A stretch of DNA of 64,000 nt, from contig JBMQEM010000071.1 of the NCBI GenBank assembly GCA_049363815.1, positions 1 through 64,000 of the forward strand. Reading direction: 5' to 3'. This DNA comes from JADKIH01 sp049363815 (GTDB taxonomy: Bacteria; Bacteroidota; Bacteroidia; AKYH767-A; 2013-40CM-41-45). A program made the translations under genes and the position numbers. Positions 29,701 through 34,825 of this stretch are shown here, piece after piece (position 1 is the first letter of the stretch; the number at the start of each line of letters is the position of its first letter). The notes below the pieces were generated by a model. It was given only the letters and a program-made list of their open reading frames with translations, was not told the origin of the DNA and did not search any database.

Positions 29701-30790
29701 GACGATCACAGGTATTCCTGCTCACTCAAATCCGGTGACAGGACCGGTATTTGTCTGTGCCGGTGGAACAGGAACGTACTCAATGGCAACTGTTGTTGGT
29801 GCGACATCATACACATGGTCAGTAACCGGCGATGCAACAGTTGTATCCACTGTGACTACAGCATCTACAACTACAGCAACAATTAATTATGGTCCGGCAT
29901 GGACATCAGGAATTGTGACAATTACGGATGCAAACAGTTGTGGTTCTTATTCACGGTCATTTGCTGTGAACTCTACTCCTGCACAACCGGGATCAATTAC
30001 AGGTCCGGGAAGTGGTGTGTGTCGTTTGTCTGATGTTACCTATTCAATTGCTCCGGTACCAACTGCGACATCCTATAACTGGACAGTTCCGGCCGGTGCT
30101 ACAATTGTTTCAACGGCTCCGAATGGCTTGTCAATAGTTGTTCAGTTTACTCCTGCATTCACATCGAACTCTTCAACCATTTGCGTATCGGCTACAAGTG
30201 CGTGTGGTACAGGACCGGCACGATGCTTCACAATTACATCGCGTCCGGCAGCACCGGTTATCAGCGGTCCGGCATCCGTTTGTAAAACAAACTCATCAGT
30301 TGGCTATAGCCTTGCTCCAGTTTCCGGAGCTACTTCGTATTCGTGGTCAGTTACCGGTGGTGCTTCTATTTCACCATCAGGAACCAATGCAACGCTGAAT
30401 TACAACACTGCATTGAACCCAACAGCAGTCATCAGAGCAAATGCGAACAGTCTCTGTGGCCCTTCTCAACCGGGACAAAAATCGGTTTCTGTAAACTTAT
30501 TCTGCCGTACAGCAGCAGATGATATCGAATTCCTGTCTACTGAAATGGCTGTTTATCCAAATCCGACGTCAGGTAAAATTCTGGTTTCATTCAATTCCGA
30601 AAACGAAACGAAATACCAGATCAAGATCTCTGATCTGATTGGAAACATCATTTCAAATGAAGTCTTCACTTCTGAGTCCGGAATGAATACGAGAGAATTT
30701 GACATTACAGGAGTTACCAAAGGTGTTTATATGGTAACTTTAAGTGCTGACGATGTAGATTCAAGAACTACAAGAATTATTGTAAAATAG
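14741..30790 (+). CDS. Giant T9SS-secreted subtilase-like mosaic exoprotein, complete (5349 aa)
   Basis: A signal peptide (residues 1-31, ending LKAQ) is followed by LamG (33-240), three G8-like/beta-helix blocks (about 255-755, 757-1250, 1253-1780), LamG (1782-2010), calcium-binding DNDGDGFG/DCDD motifs (2016-2100), LamG (2108-2330), a further DLDGDGFG motif (2338), then LamG plus leucine-rich repeats twice (2387-2884 and 2889-3365), an SprB-like unit, a subtilase-like domain (about 3577-4017; candidate Asp3602, Glu3649, Ser3949), MBG domains with NGKQAV arrays (4107-4543), SprB repeats (4544-4820), PKD-like repeats (4824-5253) and a type A sorting domain (VYPNPTS, 5267-5349). It is a paralogue of the giant at the left edge with the same backbone, enlarged by LamG and LRR insertions. 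It is probably an extracellular adhesin or protease; the substrate is unknown. Confidence 0.93.
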   Translation: MKNPTPFNWTNFVLSTLFVFTFCLTSELKAQGSNALNFDGTNDYVSTNTVIPYSGTFTIETWIQTTDGSASIFVWGSAMNNNYVQFGLNTGKLRLAIGDGISLHQITGNTNINDGNWHHVAVTKSGSAVTFYLDGVSDGTGTSALVPQTMTLTSIGAGLMNNILQGYAAITLDELRIWNVARLQGQLQGNMNCEIAPQTGLVAMYNFNQGNAGQNNSGITILPEFSGNSFPGTLNGFTLNGTTSNWVRSYAMGATYTYRSATSGSWSNPATWQTLTSCGWIGALTSPGIEDSLISIQSTHTVTVNSVITVNQLTINSGGTLTVSGSGFLNIGADSPFSLVVNGTLNLSGPTIHQLTDGNVVINSGGVFNFNSGTISGTGNWNKTTGAGAINFVGSGPMLITGTHNFNNAGTMNWLSPATDINFNGGNVMFSNTGNFNISANSSVTSNGNTLSQFVLSNLNIITKTTASVTTFDPQVNVSNNSSSQFLIQGGTVVIEGINEHAGLFSLSTGASLNAPTNPFLFYGSTFVNNGTVTAAEFKMTSVFSPQTLSGNGTITNFTVDNSNGIILGGSQNISGNLNLVAGKVKTFAHTVTIAPTGLITGGSTTAYINGFLQRNFPSGTNTVFYPVGDDDTYGPVTLTINNLSSDDQFRVRSWGTDHPQITNSDIIPSKSVNRYYGIDQNFNNSFTTADFSLEWEPSDVDGSANTSNLSVSSYFSDASIWTIESSSNSQPTSIDVSGITDFTDMFFQVGEAASYVAGDYRTINSGGWDNIAIWETYNGSSWIPASVYPDASNAQTIRIRSGHITFPGNSSPLTLDQVVIDEGGEMKILEMQMTIADGPGTDLECYGTIDFAQDMTVLGTINFQPGSNFIIDATTITGPGSITYNQGSTIDYQGTNMVMKDGIVINNYTPIEMGSSGTLIFDGTFSTFNNYSEITITSGLGITTQNGSIGSFNNLTGATLIANGSGPTITEDVEFNNSGSVYLTSFSDMVISSINGLHSGTYTVEQNAELGGTTEMNFTGADFTNDGSVYLNRLTFSSNTAQNLNGTGNIRFLSITTSGTVNLSGDQTITEALNLGQGIINTGSGKITMAQNAIIMDPSVNSYINGNLQHYFAAATPGPVTLPIGNPPFYAPIILDFDLPLDGSGDGFITVNSNTGDHNDILLSGIDPNKSVNRTWTITNDNLTFNQCDVTLNWDAAEADAGTDFNNFIISKFDIPGGWSQPSVVNQTVSSITALDVTSFSEFQVGQIVESCIPTGDYRSIVSGNWSDLSTWEYFDGCTWQPALTTPNENDNIITLQSGFTVTADGGNTADQINVQNGATLNITGAGLTIADGPGTDLQVNGTVIVEGGTLTGGGTMYIDLDGVVNLGNNSANGATLSLTLDNNGTINFENSDVACCTTIDYFVGGIWTNNRTINFLFHDGIGDVNIAGLDVFNSSDGTINHTFDASGASTLNTHFGFSSFVNEGTFNNIRGNAYVDLSLGTSFNGTFYCPDNTGTFIFTGNDEVTFTSSSSIAMVTSTLVFDGGPYVIQTSLSAKDVIVNINSTLSGSIPAFVETSITNNGAIEFDNLVMGGNSQQTIYGTGTIQKLTIDNFTDVLIQGAQTINSELSFSLGKLITNTNNLIIEPTATITNASATSYVVGNLQRNFSSTGVQDYPIGDATQYAPVSLNVQVIVPGGGIIARTEPGVHPEIASSGIDPDKAVNRFWNITNAGLNFQDLVVTFNWDAADVDLNADFNNFIVKKYDAPDWIDFQVFNRTSLSITAGQLTSFSDFQIGEAMLVNAPGSALHFGTGGNEYITIPSDGIASMTSFTVETWLKADAQQYSFIWEGVSGGFSNPSLEGSSDNLSFWMNDNTSVSTGPLTLGTWNHVACTYDAQTNLQSIYVNGVFVSSVTALAPGSFGGGMILGKRVGNPSYPGAMDELRVWSRALDAQEIADHFNCEILIPMPYLQRNYHFNQGTGEADNSFPAQDFLDDFSGNNIDGTLFNFTLSGNTSNWISTGGVVSGTSCNIIGTFYADNDGDGFGDESNFVTDVVMPEGYTLDLSDCDDTHITYADFDEDGFGTGVPIPCGISYYNNDCDDNNFNINPGAVELCDGIDQNCNSDISENNSLSFDGVSSYVEMQDFNLGENDFTLEAWIYPYATADGYIITNRTIESGGAGNWFGFKFDSGHLLMELAEGGTPGYNVVNGNTSVALNQWSHIAVVRSGLNYTIYLNGNADGSLNDPLSRNLTSGIEIARLGGWPDFNAAWYYGKMDEVRIWNVAKTQAQIRSQMTAYVNGQPNLINYYTFDHGSANNENPGIDQLADLGGTNNNGNLIGFSLSGDFNVSNWNGGYAGTLYYDLDGDGFGDPNNSTAVTTPCFAPGDLVNDNTDCDDADINTHSGCTPAAALNFDGVDDYVSLNQVNNIPTGNSPYTLEAWIKPNALNFNEGFIGYGNFGTQNQANAIRFNGPTQLVNYWWANDLIVNIPNILDGNWHHIAATYDGTTRSIYTDGVLRGQDTPGILNVPTANNLAIGKSFGNEFINGALDEVRIWNVSRTQSQIVDNMNCEINAQPGLAAAFHFNQGFASENNAGTISDTDVSGNNNNATLNNFSLEYGTSNWIAPGGVVSGTNCVCYVNIPDVNFKNALLANASINSNNNGEIECSEASAFNGNIDVNGLSISDLTGIEAFTSLTVLQVYNNLLTTIDVSANTQLNYLDVGGNQLTTLDVSSNTALQQLVCRINQLTSLDISSNQDLFWLECPFNNITSLDLSNNPALEVIFALGNQLSSIDVSNNPLLSTLNFSNNPAITSIDLSQNPALTQFISQNNSLTELDLSSNSNIVDALVDHNNLTSLNIQNGNNSNLNTFNATNNPSLSCIQVDNVNNMIATWNAGKDVSASFSLACPLTAPAAALSFDGVDDHLSTGISLSIAATSTIEFWLYTNDLNDDRRIIGSDDPDPVGTGLRFFNGHLQLTVDNQGWNDIINTAFPVQQWVHVAIVTNGLQYTAYLNGVQGLTLNFTSNYPTINFGNSYTLANVGVFGTNFNGSMDEIRIWNVARTQVQILADMNCEITPQPGLLASYHLNQGIGGAANPTELNLIDSSGNGNNGTLHNFALSGSVSNWITPGAVVSGTACALCIVNIPDAIFKNALLSNGLINTNNDSEIQCNEASVYNGTINVSNMGIADLTGIEAFTSLTGLVCTGNSLTSLDLSSNDQLVTLFCNQNALTTLDLSGHTALQTVYCSLNALTSLDLSGCTGLTILNGGGNQLTTLDVSGSSQLATLSMNSNQISNLNISGITGLTFCELALNSLTGLDVSANAGLTYFNCAANALTSLNMKNINYSNLSYFNAVQNFSLSCIDVDDPSYMNTNWSAAKDAGASYSTNCSFVCNLSLTTSAGDTLFVCAENGATSGDVNLIPLNGIAPYTYTGSDTLNLVTGTYNYFVTDGNGCTATTELKVFVTNCIIPYYEPPTNDTIDNLIGSELTQLYTYPDSLVDTTAANNIFKIDEIEGEVLIEVIANVGQYNTLLALLQTPPYGMNNLIDNGDSTLIITGMFPIANLPKLDSLPLLVNYARPYYTPINGNFALPATGLTTSQGDSAQMSHKAKQAWKVSGEGVKVGVMSDSYNTKFGSPTPAERDVQNGDLPGAANPNYNKDVVLSEEYPYGTGTDEGRAMLQIVHDVAPNAELMFRSGFISAGNFADGIKSLRDDGCKVIVDDITYITEPFFRDGVIAQAVEDVSATGVNYFTSAGNFGIKSYEGNFTPIAAPAGYAGTAHDFGGGDFYQSVTLPKGTYTIALQWDDDFYSIGEVVGAQNDLDIFLVDQFGARLFGFNRNNIDGDPLEIMPFVVKATSQANIIITRKSGAGNVRFKYVIFRGEGVINEYNQGTGTVIGQANAESAMSIGAVLYTNTPAYGVNPPTVASFSSRGGVLIDGIDRQKPDFCAPNGVNTTVNFGGVNIDNDLFPNFFGTSAAAPHAAGVAALLIEAKEKYYAGETFNGAQMKALLKSTAINMDAAGYDAATGAGFIQADAALQTFANPFPIINDYHLADSAFTPGLQPITLVINGEYIAPDASVIFQYDTLPATVVGNQVTVELPEFLGNPPLVVYNPPIAPSGLDGGVSDSIYLLSTIPQNVKVTINSVSKKYGEVIPAYAFDVTINDVPLASTGQTLATLGLTDVTYSTNATNTSDIGLYYRRGHSAVTDLSNPLSLTLSATFNYQFVDGVLTIERMPIMVTPNDMTLVYGDAINGKDIQFTYVYDNSNIDPSEQLVFLDSLETEHQSAMSTSVVLVDGKQAVNGLSAADFQNMSFLVSGKAAVNGKQAVNGKQAVNSISYDTTYYIPVHPASIFDYHIDSTNAVLYNGKQAVNGKAAVNGKQAVNGKAAVNGKQAVNGKQAVNGKQAVNSNTFNDESNEYAVLIVDSLDVYGDPNDSIVGYTSMNMITGITVGNWVIAPGVLLSENFDISYGLGTLTIVPETLTVKANDTTAGCNGVQPAYTFTNSIYQYEDADSNVIASGPVFTILDNMNMNVGTGNLAGGTYQIVPSDLVQADTPANYILVYEPGVLTVDESLSLSTTEGTINCYGGTTTVEITATGGTPPYSGAGVHTVTAGTQTFVVTDAKGCTSEVTLTITEPAQLIASSSATAIACYGGETTISVSANGGIAPYSGTGDFIVPSGNYTYTVTDANGCSTSTMITVTEPSSLVATASNIAPILCFGGTTQVEVNATGGTPPYNGTGSFSQFEGTMAYTVVDANGCTSEISVTLAQPTKVEVVTTTTPSSCSASDGSATANPSGGSGSYSYLWSNGQTTQTATNLAGGNYSVTITDSQGCTASTTAIVNTTGGSIIVPGSISGPAGACRSTSGIVYSVAPVPGATSYIWTLPSGASGTSITNSITVAFDAGYSNGFICVAAVNVCGTSGTSCLNIPVNNVPPPVPAVISGTNTPCGPGIHTYSTSAPNATSFNWTVTGTGVSIVNGQGTNTIQVSIPSNFGQGSIQVRSVNCKGSSAVRGMTITGIPAHSNPVTGPVFVCAGGTGTYSMATVVGATSYTWSVTGDATVVSTVTTASTTTATINYGPAWTSGIVTITDANSCGSYSRSFAVNSTPAQPGSITGPGSGVCRLSDVTYSIAPVPTATSYNWTVPAGATIVSTAPNGLSIVVQFTPAFTSNSSTICVSATSACGTGPARCFTITSRPAAPVISGPASVCKTNSSVGYSLAPVSGATSYSWSVTGGASISPSGTNATLNYNTALNPTAVIRANANSLCGPSQPGQKSVSVNLFCRTAADDIEFLSTEMAVYPNPTSGKILVSFNSENETKYQIKISDLIGNIISNEVFTSESGMNTREFDITGVTKGVYMVTLSADDVDSRTTRIIVK
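21901..23400 (+). repeat. LamG-LRR module, unit 1
   Basis: This unit runs from the ALNFDGVDDY opening of a LamG domain, through VSGTNC, to an internalin-like leucine-rich array headed by VNIPDVNFKNALL and repeating L-T-x-L-D-(V/I/L)-S. It is followed directly by a second unit of the same order. The two are clearly homologous at protein level but diverged in DNA, so this is an old tandem duplication inside the gene. Confidence 0.8.
23401..24840 (+). repeat. LamG-LRR module, unit 2
   Basis: It has the same order as the preceding unit: LamG beginning ALSFDGVDDH, then VSGTAC, VNIPDAIFKNALL, and leucine-rich repeats of the form L-T-x-L-D-L-S. Both LRR arrays share DLTGIEAFTSLT and end in a similar cysteine-containing cap (SLSCI) followed by a W-x-A-x-K-D segment. 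Confidence 0.8.
27608..27661 (+). repeat. Short GKxAVN hexapeptide array, copy 2 (3 units)
   Basis: Base-for-base copy of the array at 7152-7205: three in-frame 18-bp units encoding SGKAAV, NGKQAV and NGKQAV. Confidence 0.9.
27755..27880 (+). repeat. Main NGKQAV/NGKAAV hexapeptide array, copy 2 (7 units)
   Basis: Base-for-base copy of 7299-7424. Unit number, order and synonymous codons are all the same in both genes, although tandem arrays usually change copy number quickly. This supports very recent exchange of the whole tract. Confidence 0.92.
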
Positions 30791-30807
30791 ATCTTCAAGC
30801 ATTTTTG

Positions 30808-30845
30808 AAAAAGGGGTGTCAGACTTTGGTTTGACTCCCCTTTTT
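30808..30845 (+). terminator. Terminator of the second giant gene
   Basis: AAAAAGGGGTGTCA pairs with TGACTCCCCTTTTT with a single mismatch, around a 10-base loop, and ends in a T run. It starts 18 bases after the stop codon. Confidence 0.85.
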
Positions 30846-31111
30846 GTTTGACCATGTTTTGGCCCAGATAAATGGTTTTTGGGATTTGCGAGCTTGCGAA
30901 TGGAAATGGAATTTCATGGATTTTCGGATTTCCGGGAATAAGTAAGTGCTTGTTCCAATAAAAAACAGAACTCCGCAGGTTGAAACAAATCCCGGAAATC
31001 AATAAATCCAGGCCAAAATCCCGGTCATTCTTCATAAATTAGTTAAAGAAATCACTTTTGTGAAAATGTATTTTATTAGATTTACAAACCACACCCAAAT
31101 ACCCCGCAGAA
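30846..31111. other. Intergenic region with nested inverted repeats
   Basis: No credible gene is present. An outer pair (TTTTGGCC near 30855 with GGCCAAAA near 31011) encloses an inner 11-bp pair (GATTTCCGGGA 30927-30937 with TCCCGGAAATC 30990-31000), plus small local palindromes. It may be a structured RNA, a decayed repeat element or chance. Near its end, TTTTG (31056) and TAGATTTA (31077-31084, seven of eight consensus bases) may be the cyclase promoter. Confidence 0.4.
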
Positions 31112-33031
31112 ATGATAAACAAAAAACATTGGTTTTTTTTATTCTTCTTAATCAGTTTTTTATTTAGCAACCAAAATATTCCTGCAAGCAACTCTGACAG
31201 CTTAAAAGCATTATTAAAAACCAACTTGGCTGATACAACAAGAGTCAGCGTATTGAACGCTTTAAGCAAGAGTTATTTTAATGATGCTCCGGATACCTCT
31301 GTCAAGATTGCCATGAGCTCAAGAGATCTTGCAGAAAAAATAAACTTCAAACCCGGGCTTGCCCTGTCTCTGAAGCATATGGGCATAGCCTATTACCTCC
31401 AGGGAAATTATATCGATGCCATCAATACATGGCAAAAGGCCCTTGAAGTGTATCAGGCAAATGGCGACAAAGTTGGAGTGGCAAATATGCTCAGTAATCA
31501 GGGAGCGGTTTATTTCAATCAGGGTGATGACAGCAAATCACTTGAACTGCATTTGAAATCCCTGAAAATGTCAGAAGAAATAAATGACACCTTAAGGATT
31601 GTCACATCACTCACCAACATTGGTGCAATTTATCTGAACAAACCTGCCACATATAAAAAAGCCATCGACAATTTTACCAGGGCATATTCACTGAGTAAAA
31701 AAATTGACGATACATACATGATCGGTACTTCTGCTGTAAACCTGGGTGAATTGTACTACCGTCTCAATGACGATTCTACCGCTATGGTATATCTGAATGA
31801 AGCGCAGAAGGCTTATGCCGGAACTGAAGATCTTCCCTATGCACTAAATTATCAGGGAAGAGTTTATGTCAGACAGAAAGAATATTCCAAGGCAGTAGAA
31901 ACTCATTTAGAAGCATTGAATATTTCTGAAAAGCTTGACACGAAACTTGACAAAACACAATCACTGGTAGGACTTGCACAGGCTTATCTCGCGAAAGGTG
32001 ATCTTGGACTTGCAATTAAAAGATTTCTCGAAGCAGTTGAGATCGGAAAATCATTGAATGCAAACATGGAAGTGAAAGATGCATATGAAGGATTGGCACA
32101 GGCTTATTCGAAGAAAAACGATTACTCCAATGCCTTCAAATATCAAAACCTTCTTTTGTCAATTAAGGACACTATTTATAATATAAACACAGATAAAAAA
32201 TTAGGAACACTTCAATTTACTTTTGATCTCGAAAAGAAAGAATCGCAAATTAATTTGCTCACCAAGGATAAAGTGATCCAGGATCAAACGATAAAACGTC
32301 AGAAATTGATCCGTAACGGATTTGTCGGTGGCTTCCTGGTCGTAGGATGTTTTGCCTTCATCTTCTTCGGACAACGGAACCGGATCAGCAAAGAGAAAAA
32401 ACGAAGCGATGAATTGTTACTCAACATTCTTCCCGAAGAAACTGCTGAAGAATTAAAACTGACAGGAACAGCACAACCGCAGAGCTTTGATCTGATCACT
32501 GTGATGTTTACAGATTTCAAAGGCTTTACTCAACTTTCTGAAAAATTAAGTGCGAAAGAACTGGTCAGTGAGATCAATGAGTGTTTTTCTGCATTCGATC
32601 ATATCATGACAAAGTATGGAGTTGAGAAAATAAAAACAATTGGCGATGCCTATATGGCTGCAGGGGGATTACCTACTCCGAATAAAACACATGCAACTGA
32701 TGTTGTTAATGCTGCAATAGAAGTTCAGCAATTCATGGAAGCGCATAAAGCTAAAAAGGCTGCAGCAGGACAACTGTTCTTCGAAATAAGAATTGGTGTG
32801 CATACCGGACCTGTCGTTGCAGGGATCGTGGGTGTAAAGAAATTCGCCTACGATATCTGGGGCGATACAGTGAACACTGCCAGCAGAATGGAAAGCAGTG
32901 GTGAAGTTGGAAAAGTAAATGTTTCCGGGACAACTTATGAAATGGTAAAAGATCAATTCAAATTTCAACACAGAGGTAAAATTCAGGCGAAAGGCAAAGG
33001 GGAAATCGATATGTACTTTGTAGAGAAGTGA
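31112..33031 (+). CDS. Membrane class III adenylate cyclase with TPR sensor region
   Basis: The 639-aa protein makes cAMP from ATP. Residues 1-25 form a signal peptide or anchor. About residues 60-360 are tetratricopeptide repeats (for example ALSLKHMGIAYYLQGNY), which should face the periplasm. One membrane helix (about 402-422, FVGGFLVVGCFAFIFFG) is followed by a short linker (LLLNILPEETAEEL) and the cyclase domain (about 460-639). Catalytic residues are complete: metal-binding Asp468 (MFTDFKGFT) and Asp512 (KTIGDAYM), adenine-selecting Lys508 and Asp581 (YDIWGDTVNTASRM), transition-state Asn588 and Arg592. The Lys/Asp pair predicts ATP rather than GTP as substrate. The TPR region may sense a protein or peptide signal; the partner is not visible in the neighbourhood. 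Confidence 0.9.
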   Translation: MINKKHWFFLFFLISFLFSNQNIPASNSDSLKALLKTNLADTTRVSVLNALSKSYFNDAPDTSVKIAMSSRDLAEKINFKPGLALSLKHMGIAYYLQGNYIDAINTWQKALEVYQANGDKVGVANMLSNQGAVYFNQGDDSKSLELHLKSLKMSEEINDTLRIVTSLTNIGAIYLNKPATYKKAIDNFTRAYSLSKKIDDTYMIGTSAVNLGELYYRLNDDSTAMVYLNEAQKAYAGTEDLPYALNYQGRVYVRQKEYSKAVETHLEALNISEKLDTKLDKTQSLVGLAQAYLAKGDLGLAIKRFLEAVEIGKSLNANMEVKDAYEGLAQAYSKKNDYSNAFKYQNLLLSIKDTIYNINTDKKLGTLQFTFDLEKKESQINLLTKDKVIQDQTIKRQKLIRNGFVGGFLVVGCFAFIFFGQRNRISKEKKRSDELLLNILPEETAEELKLTGTAQPQSFDLITVMFTDFKGFTQLSEKLSAKELVSEINECFSAFDHIMTKYGVEKIKTIGDAYMAAGGLPTPNKTHATDVVNAAIEVQQFMEAHKAKKAAAGQLFFEIRIGVHTGPVVAGIVGVKKFAYDIWGDTVNTASRMESSGEVGKVNVSGTTYEMVKDQFKFQHRGKIQAKGKGEIDMYFVEK

Positions 33032-33141
33032 GAAATTTTCGGGATTTAAGAATTGGGTTCAAGTTAAAGATGTGATTTTTTACCTCCTGATCTTATCTGA
33101 AACAAAACTACCACCTGAAAACCGAAGCGAATAACACGTTT

Positions 33142-33516
33142 CTACGATCTTGACTGAAACTCATTTCTGACCTCTTTAAAAAGCTCTGCTCTACTTTTAT
33201 TCTTATCATTGCAAAGATCTTCTATTGATCTTTTTTGAAACATAATTTTATTTACAAGCGACTCCTTTTCAATATCAGCATCGTTTAGGTTGAATGGTCT
33301 TTTCTCCTTTCGACAAAGCACAATTGTTTCAGAGACCAAGAATTGCATGATCGAAATACTTTTCAGGCTCTTCAGATCTTCGAGTTTTAGATTTATGAAA
33401 ACATCGCAGACAATTTTTTCAGCTTCTGATATACTTGAAGAATATTTTAAAGCAATACCATATACCACCGGAACATATCGATCATATATTGTCTCTAAAG
33501 TTTCACATTTGTTCAT
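33142..33516 (-). CDS. ECF sigma region-2-like protein lacking region 4
   Basis: The 124-aa product (start chosen at the second ATG, MNKCETLETIYDRY; an in-frame ATG lies eight codons upstream at 33540) resembles region 2 of extracytoplasmic-function sigma factors: IYDRYVPVVYGIALKY followed by EAEKIVCDVFINLK matches the usual LYDRYAPxLYGLALR...AEDivQdvFl pattern. Region 4, the -35-binding helix-turn-helix of a normal factor of about 180 aa, is absent; the C-terminal part is charged (DKNKSRAELFKEV) with no HTH. The frame shows no internal stop, so it is not an obvious frameshift remnant. It could be a degenerate sigma factor, a core-RNA-polymerase-binding regulator or a decaying gene. No anti-sigma gene is adjacent. 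Confidence 0.6.
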   Translation of the reverse strand: MNKCETLETIYDRYVPVVYGIALKYSSSISEAEKIVCDVFINLKLEDLKSLKSISIMQFLVSETIVLCRKEKRPFNLNDADIEKESLVNKIMFQKRSIEDLCNDKNKSRAELFKEVRNEFQSRS

Positions 33517-33586
33517 ACAATTTACCGAAAACCTAAACAAAATCGGTCGAAAAAATCAGTAAATAAGTATGCCACTATACCAATAG

Positions 33587-33613
33587 AAAAGCACTCCTTT
33601 CGAGAGTGCTTTT
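33587..33613 (-). terminator. Terminator of the GEVED protein gene
   Basis: AAAAGCACTC and GAGTGCTTTT form a 10-bp stem around a 7-base loop, 20 bases past the stop codon on the minus strand. It ends in a short T run. Confidence 0.75.
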
Positions 33614-33632
33614 CCATCAAATAAAACAGAGT

Positions 33633-34406
33633 TTAATTTTTTATTACTCGAAATGAGGTATTCATTGTTTCTTTAAGCATGAATAAATATGTCCCTTCAG
33701 ATAAACTGTTGATGTCAATGGAGCTATTTATTGAGTTAATTGTCCCTGTAAGCACAATTCTTCCCATATGATCAATAATTGAATACTTATTTCCGACATT
33801 GTCCGGATCAATACTTAAATTTAAATTTCTATTTGCAGGATTGGGATATAAACTAAAGCTGTTTAATTTATCCTCTTTTACTCCAACATTGGAAGTAATA
33901 TTAACTGTAAAGTCATCAAAATTTCCATATTCATAAATTCCACAAGCACCGTAACCGTTTGCACTTACTGTATAGCAGTCAGTACCCCAACCTGCAATTA
34001 CACGCATTCTATATGCTCCATCAGGAACAGTATTAGGAACAAGGATGAGGAAACTATAGGTTTGAGGATCACCGGCAGTATACTGATAATACAGGTTTTC
34101 TGTTGAATCAAAATCACCGTTCAGATCATAATCGATCCATACACCCACTCCACACCAGGCTCCATTCAAAACCGTCATCGGAGTTGCAACACCTTTTACC
34201 AATGTCGTTGACATTGTTGTGTAATCAGAAATGGCACAGTCAGTAGATCCAAGTACCCATTGTATACTGTCGAGAGTGATCTCTTTGTTATTCCAGTTAA
34301 AACACCCCTGGTTAAAAGAAGGTTCACAATAGGTAATTTGTGCTTTTGAGGTCTGCACAAATGAGATCGAAATCAGCAAGAGAAGAAGTAATTTTTTTAG
34401 TTTCAT
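33633..34406 (-). CDS. Secreted GEVED-domain protein with T9SS sorting domain
   Basis: The 257-aa protein has a signal peptide (about 1-22, ending TSKAQ). It then has a CNWNN-like cysteine region and a GEVED-type beta-sandwich (about 85-170) with the typical W(I/V)DYDLNGDFDSTEN and YRMRVIAGWGTDCY features and the closing YGNFDDFTVNI. The sorting domain spans about 180-257 (SLYPNPANRN, ending RVIKN). GEVED domains are common in T9SS exoproteins, often with proteases, but no catalytic domain is present here. It is monocistronic, with its own -7 box upstream and terminator downstream. Confidence 0.85.
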   Translation of the reverse strand: MKLKKLLLLLLISISFVQTSKAQITYCEPSFNQGCFNWNNKEITLDSIQWVLGSTDCAISDYTTMSTTLVKGVATPMTVLNGAWCGVGVWIDYDLNGDFDSTENLYYQYTAGDPQTYSFLILVPNTVPDGAYRMRVIAGWGTDCYTVSANGYGACGIYEYGNFDDFTVNITSNVGVKEDKLNSFSLYPNPANRNLNLSIDPDNVGNKYSIIDHMGRIVLTGTINSINSSIDINSLSEGTYLFMLKETMNTSFRVIKN

Positions 34407-34825
34407 GTCTGTGGAATTTTGAAATTAACTTGTAACCAAAGTTAAAAAAATCTTTGGATTCCAAAATACATTACACTGCTATAAAGCGCAAATTTCAGTG
34501 TTTTATAACAAATTTAGCCCTCTGAATTACCCAATCTGAAAAAATATACACCGCTTTCCCAAGCAAAGGTCCGTAATGTGAACTCTTTTCCCAGGCACTG
34601 TTCATGTGCAATTTTACCCAGGAGGTTGTAAATAATAAATTACCCTCCTTCAAAATCTGAAAAAGAAAAATCATTGAATTCTGGATCAGGAATAAATAAA
34701 TACTGCTGCGCAATCCAAAATCTGAAATTCTACTACTTCCATTCCAATTCCTTCTGATTGAAGCATCACTCTGTCCTGATACAAAAATTCAACTACAAAG
34801 CATCATTCCGAAATAATAAATCGGT
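34407..34825. other. 419-base intergenic region
   Basis: It holds the candidate promoter of the minus-strand GEVED gene at its left end. The rest is AT-rich; the one short open frame (34495-34713, minus) has no recognisable features. I see no RNA gene or terminator for it. Confidence 0.5.
34437..34465 (-). promoter_or_regulatory. Candidate promoter of the GEVED protein gene
   Basis: On the minus strand, TTTG (34465-34462) lies 17 bases before TAACTTTG (34444-34437), an exact TAnnTTTG -7 box with a -33 element at a spacing accepted in flavobacteria. The start codon follows about 30 bases later. Confidence 0.6.

Noticed and set aside
30727..31035. A 102-codon minus-strand open frame
   Set aside because: It overlaps the giant's 3' end and terminator and shows no family resemblance.
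34495..34713. A 72-codon minus-strand open frame in the 34.4-34.8 kb gap
   Set aside because: The composition looks non-coding, and no signal peptide, domain or promoter is visible.
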